Assembly: GCF_002804065.1 (NCBI RefSeq)
Contig: NZ_CP024955.1
Span: 806,001-870,000 of the forward strand
DNA from: Kyrpidia spormannii
GTDB taxonomy: Bacteria; Bacillota; Bacilli; Kyrpidiales; Kyrpidiaceae
DNA: 64,000 nucleotides
Reading direction: 5' to 3'
Made by a program: the position numbers and the translations under genes. Below are positions 1 to 8,385 of this stretch, piece after piece; within the stretch, counting starts at the first letter, position 1, and every line of letters starts with the position of its first letter. The notes below the pieces were generated by a model. It worked only from the letters and a program-made list of their open reading frames with translations, ran no database searches and was not told the origin of the DNA.

Positions 1-1270
1 CATCCGCCGCCACCCGGACCGGGTGCAAAAAGCGGCCCGGGACAAGGGGATTTCCATTGATGTCCAGGATTTATTAGAGGTAGACGAACGCCGCAGGCAA
101 TTGCTCGGACAGATCGAAGAGCTGCGGGCCCAGCGCAATCAGAAATCGAAGCGGACCCCAACCCTTCAGGGCGAGGAAAAACAGTTGAATATCGCAGAGG
201 TGCGACAACTGAACGAGCGTATCAAGGGATTGGAAGACGAACTCGATACGGTCAAGAATCGGTATGAAGACTTGATGCTGCGGGTCCCGGCGGTGCCCTT
301 CGACGATGTGCCGGTGGGGGAGAGCGACCACGACAACGTGGAACTGCGCCGGGAAGGAGAAGTACCGACATTTTCTTTCCCGATTCGCGACCACGTGACC
401 CTCGGGGAGATGCACGATTTGATCGACATTCCCCGGGGCGTGAAGATCGCCGGCAGTCGGATGTATTTTTTGAAAAACGAGGCGGCTTTGTTGCACCGCG
501 CGGTTATTCAACTGGCGGTGGACCATTTGGTGGCGAAAGGCTTTACCCCGATGATCGTCCCCGTGATGGTCCGGGATCGGGCGATGTTCGGGACAGGGTA
601 TTTTCCCTTGGGCAAAGAACAGACCTACGTGATTCCCGAGGATGAATTAAATTTAGTGGGGACGGCGGAGGTGCCCCTGGTTTCTTACTATGCAGATGAA
701 GTCCTCTCCGAGGAGGAGCTTCCGAAAAGGATGCTCGGGATCTCCAACTGTTTCCGGCGAGAGGTGGGATCGGCAGGTAAAGATACCCGGGGCCTGTACC
801 GGGTCCATCAGTTTACAAAGGTGGAACAGGTCGTGATCACCCGGGCCGATGGGGACGAGGCCATGCGGCTGCACTGGGAGCTTTTGCACAATGCCGAGCA
901 GTTGTTGCGCCTCCTTGAGCTGCCTTATCGGGTGGTAGAGGTCTGCACCGGGGACATGGGCCAGGGCCAGGTGAAGAAGCACGATATTGAGACCTGGATG
1001 CCCAGCCGCAATGCCTACAGCGAAACCCATTCCTGCTCGAGCTTTTTGGATTTTCAGGCCCGGCGGTCCGGCCTTCGGTACCGGGACGGCGATGGGCAAC
1101 TGCACTACTGTTATACCTTGAACAATACGGCCATCGCGTCTCCCCGGATTTTGATCCCATTGTTGGAGGTTCATCAGCAAGAGGATGGATCGATTCACAT
1201 ACCCGCCGCCCTTCGGCCGTATCTGGGGGGCCGGGAGTGGTTGCGGCCAAAGCGCGAGGTACAGGAGTGA
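1..1270 (+). CDS. serS: Seryl-tRNA synthetase, 5' end outside window
   Basis: Charges tRNA-Ser with serine in the cytoplasm. The reading frame is open from the first bases of the window: codons before the GTG at 23 read IRRHPDR, the usual SerRS N-terminus, so the true start lies a few codons upstream and the GTG is internal. The N-terminal half shows the long antiparallel coiled coil (charged Glu/Arg/Leu-rich stretch). The class II core follows, with the motif 2 region FRREVGSAGKDTRGLYR and the motif 3 region NNTAIASPRILIPLLE near the C-terminus. Just over 415 residues are visible, close to the bacterial family length of about 425. It converges on thiO with a 92-base gap. Confidence 0.97.
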   Translation, partial: IRRHPDRVQKAARDKGISIDVQDLLEVDERRRQLLGQIEELRAQRNQKSKRTPTLQGEEKQLNIAEVRQLNERIKGLEDELDTVKNRYEDLMLRVPAVPFDDVPVGESDHDNVELRREGEVPTFSFPIRDHVTLGEMHDLIDIPRGVKIAGSRMYFLKNEAALLHRAVIQLAVDHLVAKGFTPMIVPVMVRDRAMFGTGYFPLGKEQTYVIPEDELNLVGTAEVPLVSYYADEVLSEEELPKRMLGISNCFRREVGSAGKDTRGLYRVHQFTKVEQVVITRADGDEAMRLHWELLHNAEQLLRLLELPYRVVEVCTGDMGQGQVKKHDIETWMPSRNAYSETHSCSSFLDFQARRSGLRYRDGDGQLHYCYTLNNTAIASPRILIPLLEVHQQEDGSIHIPAALRPYLGGREWLRPKREVQE

Positions 1271-1362
1271 GGGGCCGGACTGGGCGCGTGAACCCGCGGC
1301 CAGGCGGGCAGGGCCTCCGGCACATCCGGCGGCCCTGCCCGGGAGGACTGGGTGAAAGGGGT

Positions 1363-2481
1363 CTAACGCCGGGTGATTCGGAGAGGGTCGAAAGCCTCCA
1401 ACAGGGGATCTCGCTCTCCGCTGACCAGCCACTTGGCCATCAATCGGCCGGTGATGGGCGTGAGCAGGATACCGTTGCGGCCGTGCCCCGCGGCGATCCA
1501 CAGGTGCTCCGTATCGGGGATCGGTCCGAGATAGGGAAGATTGTCGTCCGACCACGGCCGCAGGCCCACCCGCACTTCAGACACCGCGAGGCCCTGTAGG
1601 TCGGTCACCCGGGACCCCGCCCGGGCGGTCAGTTGGGCGATCCCCGCAGCGAAGGGCTCCCTGGACCACGTTCCCCGCTCTTCGGTGGCCCCGAGGTACA
1701 TTCGCCCGTCTTTTTTCGGAACGAGGTAGATGTCTTTGGCAAAAACGGTGTGGCGCAGGGGCACGAGCCCCGCTTCGAGGAAGACCGCTTCTCCTTTGAC
1801 CGGGAATACCCGGCCGCGCCATTCCGGCCGCTGAAGGAGCAGGGAAGACCACGCACCCGCCGCCACGACCACGGTGCCCGCGGTATACGTGTCCAGGGCC
1901 GTGGTGAGCTGGACCCCGCCGCTGGTCTCTTCCAATCGAAGAATCGGCTCACCTTCGCGGATCGTGGCTCCTGCTTGTACGGCACCCCGGGCTAAAGCTT
2001 TGGCCAGACGGGGCGCCTCCACCCGGTGGTCGTCCGGGAGGTACAGTGCGCCTTCACAAGGGGGCAGGGGGTAGCCCAGGGCATTGCTCACATCTTCGGG
2101 CGACCACCACTCCGCCCGCTGCCCGGCCCGGCGCTGCCATTCACCCCGGGCCCTGAGTTCTTCCGCTTCCTCCGGAGTCGATGCGACCCGCACCATTCCC
2201 TCGGCGGCGTATTCCGGATCAATGCCCGTCTCCTCTTTTAAGGACTCACACAACGCAGCAAATTCTTTACGGCTGGCGACCCCCAGTTCGAACAAAGGCC
2301 CGGGCTCGTGCATTTCCACCTGGGCACCGAGCATGCCGGCGCCGGCGTGGCTCGCTTGGCTGGAGAGAGTCTCGGCCTCGAACAACCACGGCCGCACGCC
2401 TCGTTTGGTTAAGTGATACGCGATGGACGTTCCGATCAAGCCTCCGCCGATGACGGCAATTTCGATCCGCTGCTCCCTCAT
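1363..2481 (-). CDS. thiO: Glycine oxidase ThiO (FAD-dependent)
   Basis: Oxidises glycine to iminoacetate (dehydroglycine) for the thiazole half of thiamine in aerobic Gram-positives. The N-terminus carries the dinucleotide-binding motif IGGGLIG (residues 11-17) and the C-terminus the second FAD motif around AAGHGRNGILLTP, as in the DadA/ThiO family. The ATG used here is preceded by GGAGGAGG at good spacing; an upstream in-frame ATG 17 codons earlier has no such site. About 372 residues, normal for the family. It lies 108 bases downstream of tenI under the same TPP riboswitch. The expected next genes thiS-thiG-thiF are absent; serS follows convergently. Confidence 0.92.
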   Translation of the reverse strand: MREQRIEIAVIGGGLIGTSIAYHLTKRGVRPWLFEAETLSSQASHAGAGMLGAQVEMHEPGPLFELGVASRKEFAALCESLKEETGIDPEYAAEGMVRVASTPEEAEELRARGEWQRRAGQRAEWWSPEDVSNALGYPLPPCEGALYLPDDHRVEAPRLAKALARGAVQAGATIREGEPILRLEETSGGVQLTTALDTYTAGTVVVAAGAWSSLLLQRPEWRGRVFPVKGEAVFLEAGLVPLRHTVFAKDIYLVPKKDGRMYLGATEERGTWSREPFAAGIAQLTARAGSRVTDLQGLAVSEVRVGLRPWSDDNLPYLGPIPDTEHLWIAAGHGRNGILLTPITGRLMAKWLVSGERDPLLEAFDPLRITRR

Positions 2482-2589
2482 GATTGAACCTCCTCCAATC
2501 CGTTCCAAGGGGTGAATGGCTGCCCTGGGCACCTTAACGACAGCCCGGATGTCGGGACCGGTGGCGCCGCCGGCCTCCGACTGTCCCGT

Positions 2590-3246
2590 CTAGCTGGCGG
2601 GCCAACGAAAGGGGTGTGCCGGGGCGGCGCCGGATGCCTCCAGGGCTCGGGCCAAAGCGGACAGGGCGGCACCGGGGTTTGCGTGGCCCATGACCGCGCC
2701 GATGACGGCGACGCCGGCACAGCCTGTGCGAGCCGCCTCTGCGGCGTTGTCCGGAGTGATTCCCCCGATGGCCAGGACCGGGATGTCCACAGATTCCACG
2801 ATCCGTCTGAGGTCATCGGGACCCCGGGGTGGTACGCCTGGTTTGGAGCGGGTGGTGAAAACGTGGCCGAATGTGACGTAATCGGCGCCGGAACGCTGGG
2901 CTTCCAGGGCTTCTTCCAGGCTGTGCACGGAGCGGCCCACCACCATCGGGGCGGGAAGGAGTGCCCTCACCCGATCGACCGGCAGGCTTTTGGCTGCCAG
3001 ATGAACCCCGTGAGCTCCGACCGCCAAGGCGACGTCCACCCGGTCGTTGATGAGGAGCCTCGTGGATGTGCCGTCCAGCACCGGAAGGAGCTGTTCAGCC
3101 AGTCGGTAAAGCTCCAGGGCGGGAGCCGCCTTGTACCGCAACTGCACGGCGTCCGCCCCGGCCTGGGCCACTTTGCGGACGACCTCGGCCAATTCCTGAG
3201 CCGCCTTCTGTCCATCCGTCACCACGTGAATCTGAAATAAGCCCAA
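2590..3246 (-). CDS. tenI: Thiazole tautomerase TenI (ThiE-like fold)
   Basis: TIM-barrel protein of the ThiE/TenI family. I prefer TenI over thiamine-phosphate synthase because it carries GRSVHSLEEA and GHVF.T.SK, as in Bacillus TenI, where ThiE has a GPIF-type motif. TenI aromatises the thiazole phosphate carboxylate made by ThiG. The start is taken as TTG, because AAAGGAGG sits 7 bases upstream and the protein then has about 218 residues, the family norm; the frame stays open further upstream but that stretch is leader. First gene of a TPP-riboswitch-controlled pair with thiO. ThiE activity cannot be excluded from sequence alone. Confidence 0.85.
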   Translation of the reverse strand: MGLFQIHVVTDGQKAAQELAEVVRKVAQAGADAVQLRYKAAPALELYRLAEQLLPVLDGTSTRLLINDRVDVALAVGAHGVHLAAKSLPVDRVRALLPAPMVVGRSVHSLEEALEAQRSGADYVTFGHVFTTRSKPGVPPRGPDDLRRIVESVDIPVLAIGGITPDNAAEAARTGCAGVAVIGAVMGHANPGAALSALARALEASGAAPAHPFRWPAS

Positions 3247-3391
3247 TGAAAAACCTCCTTTCGCCCCCCACGTCCGCCCAGGACAAAAGAAAGGCCGCGC
3301 CATGACAAACCCGCCAGGACGCGGCCCTCCAGTCTGGAGCCGAACCAGTGAATCCCGGATGTACACTTTTGCCGCATGTCGATCAAGTTCA

Positions 3392-3415
3392 TAAAAAATG
3401 CCGCCTTCCGGCAGC
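3392..3415 (-). terminator. Riboswitch-associated intrinsic terminator
   Basis: On the minus strand a 6-bp stem GCTGCC/GGCGGC (one G-U pair) closes a GGAA tetraloop and is followed by ATTTTTTA. It lies just 3' of the TPP aptamer and upstream of tenI, the standard arrangement for TPP-induced premature termination. Confidence 0.8.
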
Positions 3416-3436
3416 CTTTGTCGATCTTGTTCCACC

Positions 3437-3533
3437 GTCCCTTCGCTGGCATGACCCAGACAGGTTCCAAGGGTTAAGGCTGCCGGCCTCTCTCAGCCGT
3501 GCTCGCCTCCTCCCGGCGGCACGGCACCCCCCG
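3437..3533 (-). ncRNA. TPP riboswitch (THI element)
   Basis: The minus strand reads GGGGGGTGCC, then GGCTGAGAGAGGCC, then ACCCTTGGAACCTG, GTCATGCCAGCGAAGGGA, which are the conserved THI-box blocks in order (including CUGAGA and the CCUGAUCUGGAUAAUGCCAGCG-like block). It sits between a sigma-A-like promoter and a hairpin terminator in front of tenI-thiO, so TPP should repress the two genes by transcription termination. Confidence 0.96.
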
Positions 3534-3557
3534 CGGAACATCTTTGAAATTGAAGCC

Positions 3558-3586
3558 AGTGTACCACGCTTGGCGGTGGGCGTCAA
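3558..3586 (-). promoter_or_regulatory. Sigma-A-type promoter of the TPP riboswitch-tenI-thiO transcript
   Basis: The minus strand shows TTGACG, 17 bases, TACACT, about 25 bases before the first conserved block of the TPP aptamer. Both hexamers are close to consensus and the spacing is ideal. Confidence 0.8.
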
Positions 3587-3621
3587 TGGTCCGCATGGCT
3601 CACCCCGGGCATGGGGGGTCG

Positions 3622-3650
3622 TTGCAGACGGACCTGTGGGCGTCTACAAT
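3622..3650 (+). promoter_or_regulatory. Sigma-A-type promoter of the HepT-like gene
   Basis: TTGCAG, 17 bases, TACAAT, about 40 bases before the proposed TTG start of the DUF86 protein. It is back-to-back with the tenI promoter, 35 bases apart. Confidence 0.75.
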
Positions 3651-3691
3651 GGGGTCTGAACATCAGAGCTTTGGGGAAGAGGTGGACCGAC

Positions 3692-4111
3692 TTGTTTCTC
3701 GATCGTTCCTGGGTTCGCGCCCGTTTGGAATTGATGAGTTCCTATGCCGAGGGCGTTAAAGAGGTCAAGCGCCGCGGGCGGTCAGCGTTTGAAAGCGATC
3801 CTTTGATTCGAATGGCCGCCGAACGCGGTTTGCATATGTCCATTGAATGCCTGATCGATAGCTGCAACCACATCATCGACGGGTACGCCATGCGGGACCC
3901 CGCCAGCTATCAAGACATTTTGCAGATTATGATGGAAGAAGGTATTTTCGACCGGTCCTTCGGGGAATCGTTTCTTCCTGTGGCTGATCTCCGCCGGCTT
4001 TTGGCTAAAGATTACGATCGATTGACCCCGGAGCGGGTCTGGGACGCGGTGGAAAAATATGCGGATGCCTTTGATGAAGCGCGTCGATCTCTTGAGAAGT
4101 TTCTGGGTTGA
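3692..4111 (+). CDS. DUF86 / HepT-like protein (YutE type)
   Basis: An all-helical protein of about 140 residues resembling YutE of Bacillus and the HepT toxin family. The segment ECLIDSCNHIIDGYAMRDP matches the family core. Canonical HepT has an R-x4-6-H-x-Y RNase motif; here the equivalent stretch is RRLLAKDY, lacking the His, as also appears to be the case in stand-alone YutE proteins. No partner MNT nucleotidyltransferase is adjacent, so toxin activity is doubtful. The start is TTG with AGAGGTGG upstream and a clear promoter. Function unknown. Confidence 0.8.
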   Translation: MFLDRSWVRARLELMSSYAEGVKEVKRRGRSAFESDPLIRMAAERGLHMSIECLIDSCNHIIDGYAMRDPASYQDILQIMMEEGIFDRSFGESFLPVADLRRLLAKDYDRLTPERVWDAVEKYADAFDEARRSLEKFLG

Positions 4112-4293
4112 CACGGGACCGGGCGGGAAAATGATTCCGGACACTTTCGGCGGGCGGGTGGGAAAAATGGGCGAAATGTCCGTTATGTATCGTTGTTCTT
4201 CACAACGTTACGATTTTGTACAGCCATAGACGATGTGACACATTTCACGGTAAGATGATAGAGGGGGCTTCTCGCTGTAGGAGGCAGGACATC

Positions 4294-5598
4294 ATGGCGT
4301 GGTTGACGGTAGCTCTTCTCGTGATGGTGGGGTATACCGTGGTGCCCACTTTTCTCGGAAGGACGATGGGGATTGGATGCATCAAGCGCTTACCACCCGG
4401 GATGAAGTTGGCGGCCCTTACCTTTGACGATGGACCGAGCCCGGATTACACCCCCAAGATCCTCGAAATTCTACGGGCGGAGGGCGTACGAGCCACTTTT
4501 TTCGTCTTGGCGGAAAAGGCGCTTCGTTACCCCGATCTCATCAAAATGATGGTGGGCGAAGGACACGATGTGGCGATCCACGGCCTGACCCACCGGCCCT
4601 TGTGGCTCCTGGGTCCCGGGAAGACAAGGCAGGAAGTGGTTGAGGCGGCAAGGCGCTTGGAAGATACTTTTGGCGTGCAGATCCGCTGGTACAGGCCCCC
4701 GTGGGGGTTGTTGAACCTGCCGGCGTATATCTGGTCACTGCGTCAGCACATCCGGCCCGTCCTCTGGAGCCATATGAGTTGGGACTGGGCGGCCAAGGGG
4801 CCTCCGGCCGAACTCGCCCGCAGAATGATCCGGACAATGAAAGATGGGGCCATTGTTCTTCTCCACGATGCGGGTGATACTTTTGGGGCCCGCCGGGATG
4901 CCCCGGCGGTGGTGGTTGAGGCTCTGCCCCTGTTTGTGGAATGGGCCAAAGAAAACGGGTGGCGGTTGGTGAAACTGTCGGATGTGCCAAGGCGAACCTT
5001 CCGAGAACGTCTCTGGAACAGGGTGGATCGCTTAGGAGCTCGGTTGATGCATTCTCAGCCCCTGGCAGGGCCAGGGGAGTGTCTCTTCCGCCTCGGGCGA
5101 AGGCGCTATTGGGGTTGGCCGATCACCTTGAAGAACGGAACTCGGTTGCGGTTTGGGGATCCGGTGGCGGAGATTCATTTTGACAATACACTTTTAGAAT
5201 CACTGATGAAAGATGCGAAGAATGAGTGGCAATTGTCCCTTCGTTATATGCAGATCGGGCGCCGGTCTCTCCCGATCCTAGCCCGGGCGGTGGAGGAAGA
5301 TCCGCGATGGCGCGGGGTAAAAGTGCTGTACGGCCTGAGCGTACTGAGCCGGGGAACCGACCGGGCGGGGTTTATCGTCTCCCCCCTTCGGCCAAGGTGG
5401 TTGCGGCGTCTGGTTTCCCGTTACCTTCAGGGTGTGCTCCTCGGGCACCATCCGGAGGGCCGAAACAGGTTGTCCCAAGGCCTTCAGACCCTGCAAGCGG
5501 ATTGGATCTACATTTCACCGGAGACGTTGATTCAGCTTTACGGTTCTCGGCGGGGAGAGAAGCCCCCTGGCGCGGGTTCCGCCGATGACCGGGGATGA
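4294..5598 (+). CDS. Polysaccharide deacetylase with C-terminal YkoP-like domain
   Basis: Probable envelope polysaccharide or glycolipid deacetylase. It has one N-terminal membrane anchor (residues about 2-22), then a NodB/CE4 domain with TFDDGPSPDYT (metal-binding and catalytic Asp pair), IHGLTHRPL (H-x3-4-H metal site), RPPWG and VLLHDAG motifs. After about residue 240 there is an extra domain of about 190 residues without recognisable catalytic motifs, resembling the YkoP-type C-terminal extension. The ATG has TAGGAGG upstream. Its stop overlaps the next gene's start (ATGA), so it is translationally coupled to the glycosyltransferase and the two probably act on the same product. Confidence 0.88.
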   Translation: MAWLTVALLVMVGYTVVPTFLGRTMGIGCIKRLPPGMKLAALTFDDGPSPDYTPKILEILRAEGVRATFFVLAEKALRYPDLIKMMVGEGHDVAIHGLTHRPLWLLGPGKTRQEVVEAARRLEDTFGVQIRWYRPPWGLLNLPAYIWSLRQHIRPVLWSHMSWDWAAKGPPAELARRMIRTMKDGAIVLLHDAGDTFGARRDAPAVVVEALPLFVEWAKENGWRLVKLSDVPRRTFRERLWNRVDRLGARLMHSQPLAGPGECLFRLGRRRYWGWPITLKNGTRLRFGDPVAEIHFDNTLLESLMKDAKNEWQLSLRYMQIGRRSLPILARAVEEDPRWRGVKVLYGLSVLSRGTDRAGFIVSPLRPRWLRRLVSRYLQGVLLGHHPEGRNRLSQGLQTLQADWIYISPETLIQLYGSRRGEKPPGAGSADDRG

Positions 5599-6764
5599 CG
5601 ATGCCCGCTGCACCTGCCGGGTGCGGGCTGCGGGAGGGAGTTGAGGGATTGGGACGGGGGATTCTGCTTACGGATGACTTTGGCAGCGGCCATACCCTGG
5701 CGGCTGTAGCCGTAGCGGAGGCGTGGAATCGACGACACCCGGACGCACGGGTGGAAGTCGTGCGCAGTCTGGAGCGGTCTCATCCAATGTTGACCCACAT
5801 GGTGATCGGCACATACCTGATGTTGTTGCGGCGATGGCCCAGTGCTTACCGCTGGATGTACCAGGCCACCGAAGGGCAACCCAGACTGCACGTAGGTGCT
5901 TCGGGACTTCTGGGGGTGATCTACGCCCGTTCGTTCATGATGTGGATGACCCGGCAGAACGTGGATTGGGCGATGACGACCCACCCTTTCTCCTTGGCTC
6001 TGTTGGAGCGTTTTCGCCAAAGTGGGTGGCGGGGGAAGTTCGGGACGTTGGTCACCGACTTCCATGTGCATCGCTTCTGGTGGAGCCCGGAGGCGGACTG
6101 GTACTGTGTGCCGTTTCCTTGGATGAGGGATGAATTGATCGACTTGGGATATCCCCGGGAACGGGTGCATGTCACGGGTTTTCCGCTGCGGCCGGCTTTC
6201 AGCCACGCGATCCCCAAAGCCCAGGCTCTGGCCCGGCTGGGTTGGGAGGATGTACCCCGGGTGTTGTGCATGGGCGGAGGGCTGGGCCTGGGGAATGTGA
6301 GACAATGGTTAGACTGGTTGGATGAGTCCCCGGCGGATTTTGAAATGGTGGTGGTGGCGGGCCGGAATCGCCGCCTGTACAAGGAGCTGGCCCAGCGGGC
6401 GGCCGGATGGAGGCACGCCTTGAGAATTCTGGGGTATCGTGACGACATCCAAGATGTCTTTGCCGCCAGCGACGTCTTGGTGACAAAACCGGGGACGGCC
6501 ACGGTGGTGGAGGCGGCGGCGATGGGGTTGCCGATGGTCTGCGCTGTGCCACTGCCCGGCCATGAGGAGGACAATGCCCGGGCGTTGGCTAAACTCGAGG
6601 TTATCTCCGGGCCGACGAAAGGAGTCGAGATGCGCCAAGCGGTGGAACGCTTGTTGCTGGATGAAGAGGTGCGTCGTCGCGTGAAGGATCGGTTGCGAAA
6701 GCTGGTTCAACAGGGAGCTGCCGATTTGGTGGCCGATGTCCTGGGGAGTGAACAATGGAAATGA
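5595..6764 (+). CDS. MGDG synthase/UgtP-like glycosyltransferase
   Basis: A GT-B fold glycosyltransferase of the monogalactosyldiacylglycerol synthase / processive diacylglycerol glucosyltransferase type. The N-terminus has TDDFGSGHTLAAVAVAEAW, the lipid-acceptor-side glycine-rich signature. The C-terminal half has the nucleotide-sugar motif GTATVVEAAAMGLP followed by PGHEEDNA. About 390 residues, family-like. It is coupled to the deacetylase upstream by an ATGA overlap and to the YuiD-like gene downstream by a 10-base overlap, suggesting a three-gene membrane glycolipid module. The sugar and acceptor cannot be determined from sequence. Confidence 0.85.
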   Translation: MTMPAAPAGCGLREGVEGLGRGILLTDDFGSGHTLAAVAVAEAWNRRHPDARVEVVRSLERSHPMLTHMVIGTYLMLLRRWPSAYRWMYQATEGQPRLHVGASGLLGVIYARSFMMWMTRQNVDWAMTTHPFSLALLERFRQSGWRGKFGTLVTDFHVHRFWWSPEADWYCVPFPWMRDELIDLGYPRERVHVTGFPLRPAFSHAIPKAQALARLGWEDVPRVLCMGGGLGLGNVRQWLDWLDESPADFEMVVVAGRNRRLYKELAQRAAGWRHALRILGYRDDIQDVFAASDVLVTKPGTATVVEAAAMGLPMVCAVPLPGHEEDNARALAKLEVISGPTKGVEMRQAVERLLLDEEVRRRVKDRLRKLVQQGAADLVADVLGSEQWK

Positions 6765-7222
6765 ACACTTCGTGGAATTTGCCGTTATTGTCTGCACTGG
6801 CGTCCATGTTAGTGGCTCAAGGCATCAAGATTCCTTTTCAGCGATGGCGGGAAAAGGCGTGGAATTGGCGATTGGCGTTCTGCAGTGGAGGCATGCCCAG
6901 TTCTCATGCGGCGGTCGTGAGCGCGTTGGCGGTGGCGATGGGGTTATCTTATGGTTGGAATTCGCCCTGGTTCGCTGTGTCATCCGTCTTTGCCACCGTG
7001 GTGCTGTACGACGCCGTAGGCGTGCGCCGACAGGCCGGGCAACAAGCCGTGGTTCTGTACGAATTGGTCAACCGGGCCCAAGAGGCGGGGATTGATCTGT
7101 CGGGCGTGGCAGCGGCCCAGGCCCGAAGGTGGGTGCATCGGGGCCATACGCCCCTGGAGGTAGCGGGTGGAGTGACTCTCGGCACCAGTATCGCCTGCTT
7201 GGTGTATCTCATGGCTCACTGA
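6755..7222 (+). CDS. Divergent PAP2-family membrane protein (YuiD-like)
   Basis: Small integral membrane protein of 155 residues with the divergent PAP2 signature GGMPSSHAA (residues about 45-53), followed by VVLYDAVGVRRQAG and a C-terminal HTPLEVAGG motif, as in Bacillus YuiD. Family members are presumed lipid-phosphate phosphatases, but the substrate is unknown. Three to four hydrophobic segments. It overlaps the end of the glycosyltransferase gene, so it is the third gene of the operon. Confidence 0.88.
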   Translation: MEMNTSWNLPLLSALASMLVAQGIKIPFQRWREKAWNWRLAFCSGGMPSSHAAVVSALAVAMGLSYGWNSPWFAVSSVFATVVLYDAVGVRRQAGQQAVVLYELVNRAQEAGIDLSGVAAAQARRWVHRGHTPLEVAGGVTLGTSIACLVYLMAH

Positions 7223-7408
7223 GGGAGACTGGCCCGAGCGGGTGATGGGTTCGGCCGTCCGGGTGCGCCCCGGTGATCCCGGGGTACGAAAGCCGGCCAC
7301 CCCGCTCCCCCCGTGGCCCTGAGGAGTACGAGACCCGCGCAAAGCTTACGAAATTGAACGTTTCAGGGGCGCGACCGAGACGGGCCTGGGCTCCGTCTCG
7401 CTGATGGC

Positions 7409-8305
7409 TCACGGGACGGCAGAGAAGACGGTTTGGTCCGTCCATCGCCGGAGTTCTTCGTCGGTCCAAGTTACCTGATGGAGGGGGACGGGTGTTCCAG
7501 TGTCCACGGCGCGGGTCACCCGTCCTTCTTCTTCCAGTTTAACGAGGTGTCCCAGGAGGGTGCGCTCCGCCACCCAGCGGGCAGCGGGCGGAATCTGCCG
7601 TTCATAGATGGCCGATAACAGCTCGGCGATCCGCCGGGGATGTTTGTCGATCAAGGACATGATCTGCTCCTCCCGTTCCTGACGGTGGGAAAGATAGTAG
7701 CGAATCTGGCCTGCCGGATCCTGCACAAGCGGTCCATGGGCGGGACCTGCGATCTCGGCGGGATAGGTCAACAGTTTTCGGAGGGTATTGAGATAGGTTC
7801 GAAGGTGTCCATCCGGCGGGCCGATCCAGGTCGTCCCGGCGCCGAGGACCGCGTCTCCGGTGAACAAGACCTTTGCCGTTGGCTCCCAGAAACAGAGGTG
7901 TCCCGGCGTGTGACCCGGGGTTTCCAGGGCGACCAAGCGGACGTCGCCGACCTGCCGAGTGGTGCCCTCCGCGAGGTCCGGTCGGAGGCGGTGTTCTGGG
8001 ACGTACTGTTCTACCGCCGCCGCATCGGCCGGGTGAACGTGCACGGGGCAATCCCACAGTTCGGCCAAATATCCCGCTCCTGCCGCGTGGTCCGGGTGGT
8101 GGTGAGTCAACAGTATGCCGGTGACGTGCAGGTGGCGTTCCCGGACGGCGTCCGTCAAGGGTCGCAGAGCTTCCGGGTCTGAGTAGCCGGCGTCGATGAC
8201 GAGGCCTTCGCCCCCGTCGGATACCAGGAACAGGTTTGTGCCGGTGGCCGGCGGTAACGTGGGGGTCCTGGCGGCGAAGAGAGTCACCCATTGCGGCAGA
8301 GTCAT
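7409..8305 (-). CDS. MBL-fold metallo-hydrolase (LACTB2-like)
   Basis: Cytosolic metallo-beta-lactamase-fold hydrolase, 298 residues. The zinc site THHHPDH is at residues 67-73, followed by TPGHTPGH, FTGDAVLG and the late His in AGPAHGP. After the MBL core a C-terminal winged-helix-like segment (AELLSAIYERQIPP to the end) resembles the LACTB2/YflN group, some of which act on RNA or thioesters. The start ATG has AAAGGAG 7 bases upstream. It is divergent from the adenosyltransferase gene across an 80-base gap. The substrate is unknown. Confidence 0.88.
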   Translation of the reverse strand: MTLPQWVTLFAARTPTLPPATGTNLFLVSDGGEGLVIDAGYSDPEALRPLTDAVRERHLHVTGILLTHHHPDHAAGAGYLAELWDCPVHVHPADAAAVEQYVPEHRLRPDLAEGTTRQVGDVRLVALETPGHTPGHLCFWEPTAKVLFTGDAVLGAGTTWIGPPDGHLRTYLNTLRKLLTYPAEIAGPAHGPLVQDPAGQIRYYLSHRQEREEQIMSLIDKHPRRIAELLSAIYERQIPPAARWVAERTLLGHLVKLEEEGRVTRAVDTGTPVPLHQVTWTDEELRRWTDQTVFSAVP

Positions 8306-8385
8306 GGATCTGCTCCTTTCCTCGGTGGTTGAGTTATTCTCATAGTAGAGCCAAAATGTTCGGTTGTCTACAAGGGGGGCTGGTT

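Noticed and set aside
653-1555. 300-codon minus-strand frame across the 3' half of serS
   Set aside because: Shadow of serS; no recognisable domain.
2590-3435. 63-codon upstream extension of tenI
   Set aside because: The extension covers the region between the riboswitch terminator and the strong AAAGGAGG-TTG start, and is unlike the family.
7376-7400. Inverted repeat CGAGACGG/CCGTCTCG after the MBL gene as a terminator
   Set aside because: No U-tract on either strand; left as unassigned hairpin.
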